Numbered from the stretch's first letter, positions 54,518 through 63,905 are shown. The stretch is 64,000 nt of DNA from UBA5109 sp965662565 (GCA_965662565.1 CBFIHS010000005.1:16323-80322); one strand, 5' to 3'. The notes: generated by a model from the sequence alone, not told the origin. A program made the numbers and translations.

Positions 54518-55567
54518 ATGTTTTTTAAAAATCTTCGTTTGTACTGCCTCACTCATACTTTTGACTTGCCGCTAGAAGATTTTGAATCCCAATTGGCAGA
54601 GTATGCCTTTGTCCCCTGCACTAACTATGAAAAATCTCGTATTGGCTGGATAAACCCAATGGGTGGCGATGCGCCTGATTTAAGTGATGCCTATGAGCTG
54701 AGCAAGAATGGTGATGATAGTGAAGAATATATAGAAGAAGGTAATCAAGATACGGCAAGTGAAGTTGTGAATAAGCCAATACTCACTCATACGGTTGGTG
54801 ACTACATCATGCTTTGCGCACAAACCCAAGACCGCTTATTGCCAGCTTCAGTCGTACGTGAGGCCACTGAGGAGAGAGTAAGTGAACTCGAAGCAAGACA
54901 AGCCAGAAAAGTTTATCGAAAAGAAAAACGTGAAATTCAAGATGATGTTTACGCCTCACTTTTACCTAGGGCCTTTACGCGCTCGGCTAAGACTTACGCT
55001 TATATCTCACGATCTGAAAATTTGCTGGTTGTGGATGCGGCCAGTCCAGGCAAAGCAGAGGAGTTTTTAAACCTGTTAAGAGATACCTTAGGCTCTTTTC
55101 CAGTAGCTCTTCCTGATAGTAAAAGAGCTCCTAGCGACGTCATGACGCGTTGGCTTAAGGAAGCTAAGGCAACAGATAACTTTGTTCTTCATAATGACTG
55201 TGAACTTTTCAACCCTCTAGACAGTAAGAATATTGTTCGCTGTAAAGGGCAGGAATTAGATGGCGAAGAGATACAGGCTCATTTAGATGCGGGTAAGCAA
55301 GCTAGGCTTTTAGCAGTGCAGTGGAACAATATCTTAAGTTGCAGCATTGCTGAGGATCTCAGTATCAAGCGTTTGCGCTTTGAGGAAATCAAAGAAGAAG
55401 CTGATAGTTTCGAAGAAGAAAGCGCTGCGCAAAAGTTTGATCAGGAGTTTGTTTTGATGACTCTTGAATTAAAAGGCTTCTTTAGCTCACTTTTTAATGC
55501 TTTCGGGGGCTTGGAAGATCCTAAAAGTAAGGTTCTGCCAGACAATAGAAATAAAGATCAGGGCTAG
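54518..55567 (+). CDS. rdgC: Recombination-associated protein RdgC with an acidic insertion
   Basis: Ring-shaped DNA-binding protein that limits RecA. MFFKNLRLYCLTHTFDLPLE, SRIGWINPMGG, VYASLLPRAFTRSAKTYAYI and QKFDQEFVLMTLEL follow E. coli RdgC. At 349 residues it is about 45 longer than usual: an acidic insertion (about residues 52-85, with DDSEEYIEEG) separates the first strand region from GDYIMLCAQ. A degenerate -10 (CATAAT) about 50 bases upstream may be its promoter. Confidence 0.95.
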   Translation: MFFKNLRLYCLTHTFDLPLEDFESQLAEYAFVPCTNYEKSRIGWINPMGGDAPDLSDAYELSKNGDDSEEYIEEGNQDTASEVVNKPILTHTVGDYIMLCAQTQDRLLPASVVREATEERVSELEARQARKVYRKEKREIQDDVYASLLPRAFTRSAKTYAYISRSENLLVVDAASPGKAEEFLNLLRDTLGSFPVALPDSKRAPSDVMTRWLKEAKATDNFVLHNDCELFNPLDSKNIVRCKGQELDGEEIQAHLDAGKQARLLAVQWNNILSCSIAEDLSIKRLRFEEIKEEADSFEEESAAQKFDQEFVLMTLELKGFFSSLFNAFGGLEDPKSKVLPDNRNKDQG

Positions 55568-55587
55568 CTCAAAAGTAGCAATACGAG

Positions 55588-55612
55588 GGTTAAACTAAAT
55601 ATCTGTTTAACC
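55588..55612. repeat. Perfect 8-bp inverted repeat between convergent genes
   Basis: GGTTAAAC, nine-base spacer, GTTTAACC. It lies between the ends of rdgC and the UGSC-like gene. Neither strand has a T tract after it, so it is at best a weak bidirectional terminator. Confidence 0.6.
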
Positions 55613-55689
55613 TAGCTGCAAAAGCCTCTGAGGAACATTGAGATCGAGCAGTATTAATATAGCAAAACCTGTCGTAAAGTAATTTTGTT

Positions 55690-57333
55690 TTAACGCCACT
55701 TATCAATCGAAACGGTTTGAGGTCGATTCATATGCCAAGCTTGCATCATCGGGCTGGCATCCCCTCCAGCTACGATCACGTGAATAGTTCCCTCAGGAAA
55801 AATAGGGACTAAGGTATCTTCAGGCAGATCTTTCATATCATCTGCTTCGAGGAAAAAACCATCTTCGCGTAACCAAGCTAATTCGGCTTTAGCACTGCTT
55901 TGTACATGCTGCATTACGTCAGCTTTGCTCATGCCTTGCTCATATAAATCAGCAGCACGTTGAGGTGAAATAATTAATGTCGCGCCACCTTTTTCTTCAA
56001 AACGTGAAATATCGTCAATGATGCGATCAAAAGGTGAGCCGACGTTGTAGTTCCCGGAATGAGCCCAGCCTCCGCTAAAAAAAGTTAAGGTGCTTTCTTC
56101 AGCTTCATAGCCTTGGCTTTCGCTAAATGATTCCCAGGGGCTTTGGGCTTCATTCTCGGCAAACATGAAACTATAACTTGCGGTATTCCCAACTACTGCC
56201 ATGATATTGACTCCGGGTTTACCTCCTCCTAGATTCAGAATAAATAATCTCAATGCGCGCCCCATAACTGAGTTGGAAAGATTCCCCGGACCTATCGCAT
56301 TGACGCCTGAATTCATATTGATTTCTTCTGCAATAGGGCCATTAACTACTTGCATAAATGCGAAGGAATTTGTTGAGCGAAGCTGGGAGTTTAAGAGTCC
56401 GGTATTTAAATCAAACTTTTGATAAGCCTCAATCGTGGCAAGTAGAACAGGCATATGTTCAGGCAAACATCCTGCCATAACGGCATTGATAGCCACGTTC
56501 CGAACTGAGACTTCTAGGCCTTCAGGGTAAAATTGTCTGGCGATGATCTCATCTGGTGAATGTGAAGTTCCTGCCAACATGGCTTCAACTTTTTCTGTTG
56601 TCGGAGGGATGATAGGCAAGCCATCGGTCAGGCCTTTCTCATAAAACTCACGCTGTATAGTCTCGAGATCACCTGAAGCTGCGATCTCAGGGTAGGGTTC
56701 AGGCTTAATAGTTCCAGTTAACTTTTCTTCGACTGTGAGTGGGATCGTTAATGCCAATAGGCTGTCTTGAAGTGCGGCTGCATATTGACTCTGTTCCATG
56801 CTAGTAGTCGGATAACTAAACTCAACTGATCTCAATGCAGCGCCTTCGCGTTGCACAGTTGTTTCACCGACATCCGCTAGCTGATCGAAAGCAATAACTA
56901 CTCCTGGCAGGCCGTTTTGTTCAAGGGATGTTGACCATTTAAAGGCGTAGGAAGTTGTTGATGAAGAAGCTGCGGCAATGTAGATGAATCCATCTGCACT
57001 CTCGTCTTCCATTCTTTGCCACAATAAAGGGTCCGGAGAAGAATAACGAACATTCAAGTCGGCAATCACTGGCTTAGCGCCAAACTCCCTCAAGGTTTCT
57101 GCAAGATCTACAGTGGTCTCATCAAACCCGGAATCATCAAACCAAGACTTGATGAGAAAGATTGTTTTTCCCTCTAGAGTATCAAGACGCTCGGTCAAAG
57201 GGATGCGCTCAATTTCAGGCCAGCTTGCTCGTGGGTCAAGAGCCTCGTAAATAGACTCCTGTGCATTAACAACCCCAAAGCCAATAAAGGAAATAAGAGT
57301 AATGATGAAAAGTTGTGAAAGTTTTTTGAGCAT
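55690..57333 (-). CDS. Exported UGSC-like family protein with a TDGLPIIPPT C-terminal domain
   Basis: A 547-residue protein with a signal peptide (cleavage near residue 24, VNA-QES). Residues 50-170 resemble the UGSC (selenoprotein-related) domain: the stretch at 113-148, beginning ADGFIYIA and ending LPGVVI, lines up without gaps with that family as I recall it, but the U/C-G-S-C motif is replaced by S123-S-S-T126. From about 228 (FYEKGLTDGLPIIPPT) a second domain often found with such proteins follows, containing VAINAVMAGCLPEHMP (C289), VVNGPI, NSGVNAIGPG and FAENEAQSPWESF. Function is unknown. The family call is from memory of its motifs. Confidence 0.6.
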   Translation of the reverse strand: MLKKLSQLFIITLISFIGFGVVNAQESIYEALDPRASWPEIERIPLTERLDTLEGKTIFLIKSWFDDSGFDETTVDLAETLREFGAKPVIADLNVRYSSPDPLLWQRMEDESADGFIYIAAASSSTTSYAFKWSTSLEQNGLPGVVIAFDQLADVGETTVQREGAALRSVEFSYPTTSMEQSQYAAALQDSLLALTIPLTVEEKLTGTIKPEPYPEIAASGDLETIQREFYEKGLTDGLPIIPPTTEKVEAMLAGTSHSPDEIIARQFYPEGLEVSVRNVAINAVMAGCLPEHMPVLLATIEAYQKFDLNTGLLNSQLRSTNSFAFMQVVNGPIAEEINMNSGVNAIGPGNLSNSVMGRALRLFILNLGGGKPGVNIMAVVGNTASYSFMFAENEAQSPWESFSESQGYEAEESTLTFFSGGWAHSGNYNVGSPFDRIIDDISRFEEKGGATLIISPQRAADLYEQGMSKADVMQHVQSSAKAELAWLREDGFFLEADDMKDLPEDTLVPIFPEGTIHVIVAGGDASPMMQAWHMNRPQTVSIDKWR

Positions 57334-57658
57334 TTTATATCCCTGTCTTCGAATAAGAATATTAGTATAGAAAACCAGATAATTTACTATGGTATTGCCT
57401 AACTCGGAGTAAGTGAAGCTAAAGATAAAGGCTTGGATCTTTAAAATAATGACCTTCTTGGTTTTTATAAAGTTGATGGCAGCAATGCGTCTCGCAGCAA
57501 AGGTTTTACCAAGAAAGCTTTCTAGTCTTGAAGCTTTTATCCTTAAGGAACTGAGAATAAGTTAAAAAAATCGATTGACTAGATTGATACTCAATCTGTT
57601 AACATCAAACGAAGTATTGAAGTTAAATAATATAATAAGAAACTATAAGAATAAAAAA
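57334..57658. other. Divergent intergenic region between the UGSC-like and P450 genes
   Basis: No gene-like frame. The right half carries the P450 promoter candidate and palindrome listed separately. The left half contains no clear promoter for the minus-strand gene. Confidence 0.5.
57575..57604 (+). promoter_or_regulatory. Putative P450 promoter with a palindromic operator
   Basis: TTGACT (57575-57580) and TTAACA (57599-57604) have an 18-base spacer, which is almost filled by a perfect inverted repeat AGATTGA-TAC-TCAATCT (57581-57597). A repressor bound here would block RNA polymerase. The -10 is poor, so promoter strength is uncertain; the palindrome itself is exact. Confidence 0.5.
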
Positions 57659-58900
57659 ATGCTTAGTACTGAATTGGAATTGATTGAAGGTCATAAGGTC
57701 ATTGAACCACCAGAGGGGATGCCAGTCTGGGATGTGGACCCCTATGAAGAAAGTATTCTGTGCAACCCTTATGAATATTATTCAGAGTTGCGTCGCTTGG
57801 GGGATGTTGTCTACATACCTCGTTACAGTGTTCTTGCTGTTAGTAGATACGAGCTTACCCAAAAAGTATTCAGTGATCATACCAATTTTGTTTCTTCTAG
57901 AGGGGTTGGATTAAACGATTTTGCTTTGGGAAAACCATGGCGACAACCTTCTATTATCCTCGAAGTTGATCCACCCGAGCACACCAAAACTCGTAAAGTA
58001 ATGGCGCGTGCATTATCACCAAAAGTAATGAAAACGCTTAAGACTATGTTTTATCAAGGAGCTGAGAAGGTGGTTGATGAAGTTATCAGTAAGGGAACGA
58101 TTGAGACAGTCACCGAATTAGCTGAGGTCTATCCAACTACCGTTTTTCCTGAGGCTGTCGGCATGAAAGATGTAAATCGCCGCTATCTCGTTGATTATGG
58201 AACTATGGTTTTTAATGGAACGGGACCTGACAATAATCTGCGCCGTAACTCTATGGTCAATGCTGGTGATATTGTTCCTTGGATCACTTCCGCATGTGCA
58301 CGTGATCAATTGTCAGATAATGGGCTTGGTGCGATGGTTTATTCTGAAGCGGATAGTGGTGAAATCACTCATGATGAGGCGACCTTGTTGGTCCGTTCGT
58401 TTTTGTCGGCAGGTGTTGATACAACTGTGATGGGTATTGGCAATGCGCTTTGGTGCTTATCGCAAAATCCAGATGAATGGGAAAAGTTGAAATCTGACCC
58501 GAGTTTGTGCAGGCCGGCATTTGAGGAAGTGCTCCGCTTTACTTCTCCGGTACACACCTTTTGTCGTACTGCTGGGCATGATACTCAAATAGCAGATTTT
58601 TCGATTGCAGAAGGTTCAAAAGTTCTCTGTGTGCTGGGTGCCGCCAATGCAGATCCTGATAAATGGGGTGATCCTGAAAAGTTTCGAGTAGACCGCCGGC
58701 CTACTGGTCATCTTGGCTTTGGAGCTGGGATTCACGGATGTGTCGGTCAGAACCTGGCGCGTGCAGAACTCGAGGCATTACTTTCCGTAATGAGTCAAAA
58801 GATCGATCGTATTGAGCCTGTGGGTGAAGCAATTTGGAGGCCCGGGAATTCGACTCACTCTCTGGCTAGGCTTCCGCTGAAATTTGTGCCAGTCACATAA
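57659..58900 (+). CDS. Cytochrome P450 (CYP199A-like)
   Basis: Soluble bacterial P450 of 413 residues from ATG 57659; the longer frame from a TTG at 57575 would start inside the promoter candidate. The I-helix oxygen-activation motif is SFLSAGVDTTV, the ExxR segment is FEEVLRF, and the heme ligand is C361 in LGFGAGIHGCVGQNLARAELE. The N-terminal MPVWDVDPYEESILCNPYEY and VDPPEHTKTRKV regions recall CYP199A enzymes that demethylate aromatic acids. No ferredoxin or reductase gene is adjacent. The substrate is not deducible. Confidence 0.9.
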   Translation: MLSTELELIEGHKVIEPPEGMPVWDVDPYEESILCNPYEYYSELRRLGDVVYIPRYSVLAVSRYELTQKVFSDHTNFVSSRGVGLNDFALGKPWRQPSIILEVDPPEHTKTRKVMARALSPKVMKTLKTMFYQGAEKVVDEVISKGTIETVTELAEVYPTTVFPEAVGMKDVNRRYLVDYGTMVFNGTGPDNNLRRNSMVNAGDIVPWITSACARDQLSDNGLGAMVYSEADSGEITHDEATLLVRSFLSAGVDTTVMGIGNALWCLSQNPDEWEKLKSDPSLCRPAFEEVLRFTSPVHTFCRTAGHDTQIADFSIAEGSKVLCVLGAANADPDKWGDPEKFRVDRRPTGHLGFGAGIHGCVGQNLARAELEALLSVMSQKIDRIEPVGEAIWRPGNSTHSLARLPLKFVPVT

Positions 58901-59043
58901 TAGTGTTTTCGAACGCCAAATTAGCAAGCCTCTATAATAGAAATCTATCGTCTTGTATAAAAACAATCAATTTTCCTTATGAGCTTATTAATGGTCTTAT
59001 GGTAAAGTTCTACAAATATTAAAAATTTTCTATGGGGACACAA

Positions 59044-61515
59044 ATGAATAATAAATTTCTAAAACCAACCTTACTGGCGGTTGCAATAGCTAGCTCTGCT
59101 AGCGCATTTGCACAAGAAGACAGTTCAGGTTCTTCAAGTGCTAGGCTTGTAGAAATCACAGTAACGGCTCAGCGACGAGAACAAACTCTACAAGATGCTG
59201 CAATTCCTTTGGAGGCGGTTAGCCAAGAAGAGCTTACTCGTCAAGGTATGGAGTCAGCCCAAGATCTTGGATTACTATCCCCTGCATTAGGTATAAATGC
59301 CAGTGGCGGTCCGTTGACTAGTATTTTTCTCCGCGGTGTTGGTAATTTAACAGTAAACCCTTTAACCGATGCGGCAATTGCCCAAAACGTTGATGGTGTT
59401 TATTTGGGTCGCTCTAGTGGTGCGGCAGGCCAAGCCTTGTTTGATTTGGCACGTGTTGAGCTGCTCAAGGGTCCTCAGGGGACACTTTATGGACGTAATG
59501 CTACCGGTGGTGTTATCAACTATATTTCTCAAAAACCAATTATGGGTGAGGAATCTGGATATATACAAACTGAAGTAGGTGATTACGACAGGGTTGGTCT
59601 TCAAGGAGCAGTAAACTTTGGTGTCGGAGATAATACCGCTGTGCGTCTGTCCGCTAATATATTTAACCGTACTGGATATTCTGAAGATGGCACAAATGAC
59701 GCTGATTCATTAAGCCTACGAGGGCAGGTTCTTTTTGAACCTTCTGACAGCCTGTCTATCAGGATCGCTGGTGACTATTCTGAAAATGATGCTAAGGGAC
59801 CTGGTGGTGACTTAATCGGTAGTTATAGCAATATGCCTGGGGCTCTCACCGACTTTATCCCATCCGGATTAGCCATTAATTCAGGACCAACTGATGCTGC
59901 TGCTAATGCACTTCGCGGGAGTGTATTACATGCACCGTCTTTTGCTTTTTACCAACCTATAGACACGGATGATCTATATCAGGATATCTCCTTCACAGGC
60001 TGGATGGCCGAGATTAACTATCAGGTTGATTCTGGAACATTTACGGTGATTCCTGCTTACAGAGAATCTGATCAAGACTATACTTTTGTTGGCCCGGGCT
60101 TTTCGCCAGCTAAAACAAATGAGCAAAATGATCAGGTGAGTTTAGAAGCGCGTTTCGCCACTGAGCTTGATGGTCCTCTTAATGGTATTGTTGGTGTTTT
60201 CTATATTGATGAAGAAATTAAGACTAGTACTGTTTTTGCTCAAAATTACTCATCGCCAATTCAAAACTATACAAATGGTGGAGATTCGTGGGCGATATTT
60301 GGTCAAGGTACATTTGAGGTTTCTGACACCTTCCGTTTGAATGCTGGTCTCCGTTACACTGAAGATAACAAATTCGCCGATGGAATTAGCGATACCTTTG
60401 TTACATTCTGTGGTGGTTCTCCGGCCAGCCCTTTCTTCACAACGCCTCCTGCTAGCTTTGCTAATGGTTGTCAAATTCCGGGGAACATACCTCTTCATCC
60501 TATAACCTCTGATCGAGATGCCTTCATTGCAGATTTAGTTGCAAGAGGGGAGATTGCTCCTGGTTCAGTAGCAACAATCCCAATACCTGGTCTTCTTACT
60601 CCTGCCTACCCATTGCTTAGAGCTGGTGGAATTACTCCTAATCAAGGGGCAATTGTTAATGTCGGTGAAGGTTCATTGCAGTCAAATCTTAGCTACAGCG
60701 AGTGGACTTATCGTATTGGCGCTGAATTGGATTGGGGCGATGGTAATTTGCTCTATGCAGGCTTTGAGACAGGCTACCGTGCTGGGGGTGTTGACCTATC
60801 AGCGGCTGCACCTACCTATGAACCTGAGTATATTGATGCATTTACTATTGGTTCTAAAAATAGGTTCTTGGACAATACCTTACAGGTTAATGCGGAACTC
60901 TTTTTCTGGCAATATGATGACCAACAGGTCACTTATTTTACGACCTTACAAGGGGCTTCAGCGTTTCCAATTGCTGGTGCCGATTCAACGATTCAAGGTT
61001 TAGATGTCGACGTAATTTGGGCCGCTACGGATAACACAACAATTTACGGAAATTTTCAACTCTTAGACGCCACCTATGATGATTTGAATCTGATTTCAGA
61101 CCCTGCTCAGGGGCGTTTTGGTTGTGCATCCACAGGTGTTACAGCGGGCGTTGAAAGCTACAATTGTTCAGGTCAGTCTTTGCTTTATTCACCTGATTTT
61201 GGTGTAGATTTTGGTATTAATCACATCATTAATTTGAGTGATTATGACCTATCTCTTAATGCAGACGCTGCCTATCGTGATGAGCAAGCTACCAATTTCT
61301 TGTTCTTGCCAGACACTGTAGCTGACTCATATGTGACTTTGAATCTGGAAGCAATGCTTACGCCTGCTGATGCAGCTTGGGCCTTGTCTGTTTATGTGCG
61401 TAATGTGACAGATGAGCGTTTTCTAGCGAATACCAACGTAAATAATCGTGGTTTGACCTATGGTATCTTCAATCCACCACAACACTACGGTGCACGTCTG
61501 CGTTTTGATTTCTAG
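59044..61515 (+). CDS. TonB-dependent outer-membrane receptor
   Basis: Outer-membrane 22-strand receptor of 823 residues. I start at ATG 59044, preceded by GGGGA; the ATG four codons earlier would overlap this site. Signal peptide about residues 1-24 (AFA-QED), a TonB-box-like VEITVTAQRREQ, plug domain with LFDLARVELLKGPQGTLYGRNATGGVINY, and a barrel ending in the terminal aromatic residue (HYGARLRFDF). Such receptors import siderophores, vitamins or other large substrates. The P450 upstream suggests, but does not show, a shared organic substrate. Confidence 0.93.
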   Translation: MNNKFLKPTLLAVAIASSASAFAQEDSSGSSSARLVEITVTAQRREQTLQDAAIPLEAVSQEELTRQGMESAQDLGLLSPALGINASGGPLTSIFLRGVGNLTVNPLTDAAIAQNVDGVYLGRSSGAAGQALFDLARVELLKGPQGTLYGRNATGGVINYISQKPIMGEESGYIQTEVGDYDRVGLQGAVNFGVGDNTAVRLSANIFNRTGYSEDGTNDADSLSLRGQVLFEPSDSLSIRIAGDYSENDAKGPGGDLIGSYSNMPGALTDFIPSGLAINSGPTDAAANALRGSVLHAPSFAFYQPIDTDDLYQDISFTGWMAEINYQVDSGTFTVIPAYRESDQDYTFVGPGFSPAKTNEQNDQVSLEARFATELDGPLNGIVGVFYIDEEIKTSTVFAQNYSSPIQNYTNGGDSWAIFGQGTFEVSDTFRLNAGLRYTEDNKFADGISDTFVTFCGGSPASPFFTTPPASFANGCQIPGNIPLHPITSDRDAFIADLVARGEIAPGSVATIPIPGLLTPAYPLLRAGGITPNQGAIVNVGEGSLQSNLSYSEWTYRIGAELDWGDGNLLYAGFETGYRAGGVDLSAAAPTYEPEYIDAFTIGSKNRFLDNTLQVNAELFFWQYDDQQVTYFTTLQGASAFPIAGADSTIQGLDVDVIWAATDNTTIYGNFQLLDATYDDLNLISDPAQGRFGCASTGVTAGVESYNCSGQSLLYSPDFGVDFGINHIINLSDYDLSLNADAAYRDEQATNFLFLPDTVADSYVTLNLEAMLTPADAAWALSVYVRNVTDERFLANTNVNNRGLTYGIFNPPQHYGARLRFDF

Positions 61516-61543
61516 CAAAGACTTAACAAAGACCTAACAAAGC
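61516..61543 (+). repeat. Short tandem repeat after the receptor gene
   Basis: Two copies of the 11-mer CAAAGACYTAA followed by a partial third copy, starting at the base after the receptor stop codon. Confidence 0.7.
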
Positions 61544-61548
61544 TTAGT

Positions 61549-61590
61549 GATCCTACTGAATTAATTTATTTAGTTTAGTAGGGTCATTTT
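61549..61590 (+). terminator. Putative terminator of the TonB-dependent receptor gene
   Basis: GATCCTACT (61549-61557) pairs with AGTAGGGTC (61577-61585) through nine pairs including one G-U, with an AT-rich 19-base loop, followed by ATTTTC. It is well placed 33 bases after the stop codon. Confidence 0.5.
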
Positions 61591-62100
61591 CTTTCAGGCA
61601 GATACCCAAAGATCTGTCGAATAGAGCTTGAGACATTCCTCTTTCAGTAATTCTAAAAATTAAAAGTCCCCAAGATTCAGTAGCTAAAAAGCCACTTCGA
61701 AACATTCGAATTCAATCCGTTAGCCAAATAAGCATTTCTACTATTTTAGACACTTACTAATTCCTGTTCTTTACCGTATTATTTCTCTTACAGAAAAGTT
61801 TGTTACCTTAACGTTTTTAGTAGAGAACGAAATTAAAGCCTCTTATGTAGGTATCCTTGAGTAGGTGTACTTGCTTAGACAGACAGGCTAAGAAACTCTG
61901 CCATTCAGCGATACAAATTTCTGGCAGCAATCATGCAAACTTCATTCAATACTGTTTTCTATAGGGCTACAAAGGCTTGCTATTTGGCTCCTATGAAAAT
62001 TAATGCAATACATAGAGTACAAAATAAGTTTTAAAGTGAGTGTAATGCCGACTGAAACAGACGCATATAAGATGTATCAATTAGAAATTCAGAGTGTGAG
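61591..62100. other. Gene-free stretch before the TPR pseudogene
   Basis: About 500 AT-rich bases with no credible coding frame on either strand. The only structures I noticed are a pair of TTCGAA sites separated by ACA (61696-61710) and short imperfect repeats. No tRNA or attachment site is evident. The upstream region of the TPR gene must lie at its right end. Confidence 0.5.
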
Positions 62101-63606
62101 ATGGCCTTGAGTGCTGAGCAAGCTCTGAGCCAAGGTATTGCTGCACAGAACGCAGGGAATATTCAGGAAGCGGCGCGTGTCTATCAAGCCATATTACAGA
62201 GCCAGCCTTTGCATCCAGAGGCGAATCATAATTTAGGGCTTATAGCTCTTTCTGTTAATCAAGTACAGGAAGCACTGCCCTTATTTAAAACGGCTCTGGA
62301 CGTCAATCCAAAAATAGAACAATTTTGGATAAGTTATATTGATGCTCTTATTAAAAATAATCAGAGAAAAGTTGCTAAACAAATAATTAAAAAAGCTGGA
62401 AAGAAAGGATTTGATGTTAAAAAACTGCAAGCCTTACTTTCTCAATCAAAAGTGACTGTCGACACTAGAGAACCGCCTCAAGAACAACTTAATATTCTAC
62501 TAGAGCATTATCAAAACGGTCGCTTGAACGATGCTGAAAAGCTTGCTATAGCTCTCACTCACGAATTCCCATCCTACCAGTTTGGCTGGAAAGTGTTTGG
62601 CGCAGTACTCAAAGACTTGGGCAAGAATCCTGAAGCTGCTGCTTAAAAAACTGCGATCGATTTATCTCCACAAGATGCCGAAGCCCACAGCAATTTGGCT
62701 GTCACACTTCAAGAACTTGGCAGCTTAGAAGCAGCAGAAGCTAGCTGCAAGCATGCCATAGCCTTACAAGCTGACTACGCAGAAGCGCACTACAACTTAG
62801 GTATAACCTTAAAAGAATTGGGCAGATTTGAAGAAGCCGAAACAAGTTATGCGCAAGCAATAGTCTTGAAACCTGACTTTGCTCATGGTGGAAGGTTATA
62901 TGCTGGCTTCCAACAGCTGCCTAAAAAAGAAAGACTAGGCATAACGATTAATGGTGAGTCCGTCATATCACTAGACATTAGTCAGCTACATCCAGCTTTA
63001 GCATTAAGACTTAATCATCATGTCGACAGTGAGCAAGATGGTTTGTTATATAAAAGCCAGCCTGAAGTGTATTCAATGCCTGACTACCCTGACTTACCAA
63101 GAGCAGTTCATAAACAACTAATTAATACGCTAATTAATGCAAAGTCAGAAGGCAGTGCAATCAGGTCACTAATGAATACTCATTACTGGTATGACATCTT
63201 TGCTGATGAGTGGGTGGTTAAAAGCTATAAAGGAAAAGCTAAAAGGGAAGGTGCAAAAGTATTTCCTGATCAGCCTAAAGTAGAAGCAATAAAGTACTCA
63301 AACTCATTTGTATTTCATCACCCTATGATGGCTAATGTAGTTTGCTCTGCAATCGGCAGTACTCTACAGGTAATTGATGGGCAGGTTATGCAGACTGTAT
63401 CGAAAGTTGCTACAGGTGCAAAGGTTCCTATTTTAGTTATTTACGATGAGATAATAGTTCAGGAAAAGTATCAGAGTTTTATTGAGATGGCACTGCAAAG
63501 AACTTTTCAGGCAATATTAAAAGATAAGGGTTCTTTCGGCTCTATCGGAGTTAAGTGTATGAATATGGATTGTGAAGAGTCTTTTGTATTAGATTTAGCT
63601 TCTTAG
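62101..63606 (+). pseudogene. TPR protein fragment with an in-frame stop, joined to a polymerase-palm-like domain
   Basis: One frame runs from ATG 62101 to 63606 with a single TAA at 62644-62646. Upstream are TPR-like repeats (ALSQGIAAQNAGNIQEAARV, EANHNLGLIALSVNQVQEAL). After the stop the repeats resume at once (KTAIDLSPQDAEAHSNLAVT, EAHYNLGITLKELGRFEEAE), at a position where repeats usually have Tyr, so TAC/TAT to TAA is likely. At about 62883 the TPR pattern ends at PDFAH and a different domain begins: GGRLYAGFQQLPKKER, INGESVISLDISQLHPALAL and, near the end, VPILVIYDEIIVQ. These resemble motifs A and C of a polymerase-A-like family on phages and mobile elements. The junction looks like a recombination fusion. 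Confidence 0.7.
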
Positions 63607-63905
63607 ATGGAGATGGCCGATACAGGCTAAAAAGCACTTTATTTTAGCTTGGTTTACTTAGGTGATACTTACTATGAATTAAGCTTTATCGTTGATTCTA
63701 TGATTAGATTTAGGGCGTTTTAGGCTAATCCTAGACAGGTTTGAGTCATTTACAAGCAGTTTGATATTGTAAAGATTAAGAAAAAATAAGTTACATATTG
63801 TTACAAATAGTTTTGCCTGCACCATAGCTAATTACTGTGCCCTCTGCTAAGGTGGTCGAAAAAGTAGCTCTCCCTGGCACGACGCACGACAAAACTGAGG
63901 TAAAA
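63607..63905. other. Gene-free stretch before the last partial gene
   Basis: AT-rich, with no coding frame. A direct repeat GTTACA-TATT-GTTACA occurs at about 63791-63806. No convincing promoter hexamers. Confidence 0.4.

Noticed and set aside
55690..57333. Selenocysteine insertion in the UGSC-like gene
   Set aside because: No in-frame TGA exists; the motif positions are ordinary Ser and Thr codons.
61591..62100. Possible tRNA, attachment site or small RNA in the gene-free stretch
   Set aside because: I could not fold a cloverleaf by eye and found no duplicated boundary sequence; short repeats such as TTCGAA are too common to support a call.
19932..62646. Genome-wide stop codon recoding, suggested by in-frame TAG in pilT and TAA in the TPR gene
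   Set aside because: Two different stop codons are involved, while dozens of other genes in the window end normally at TAA, TAG or TGA without extension of similarity.
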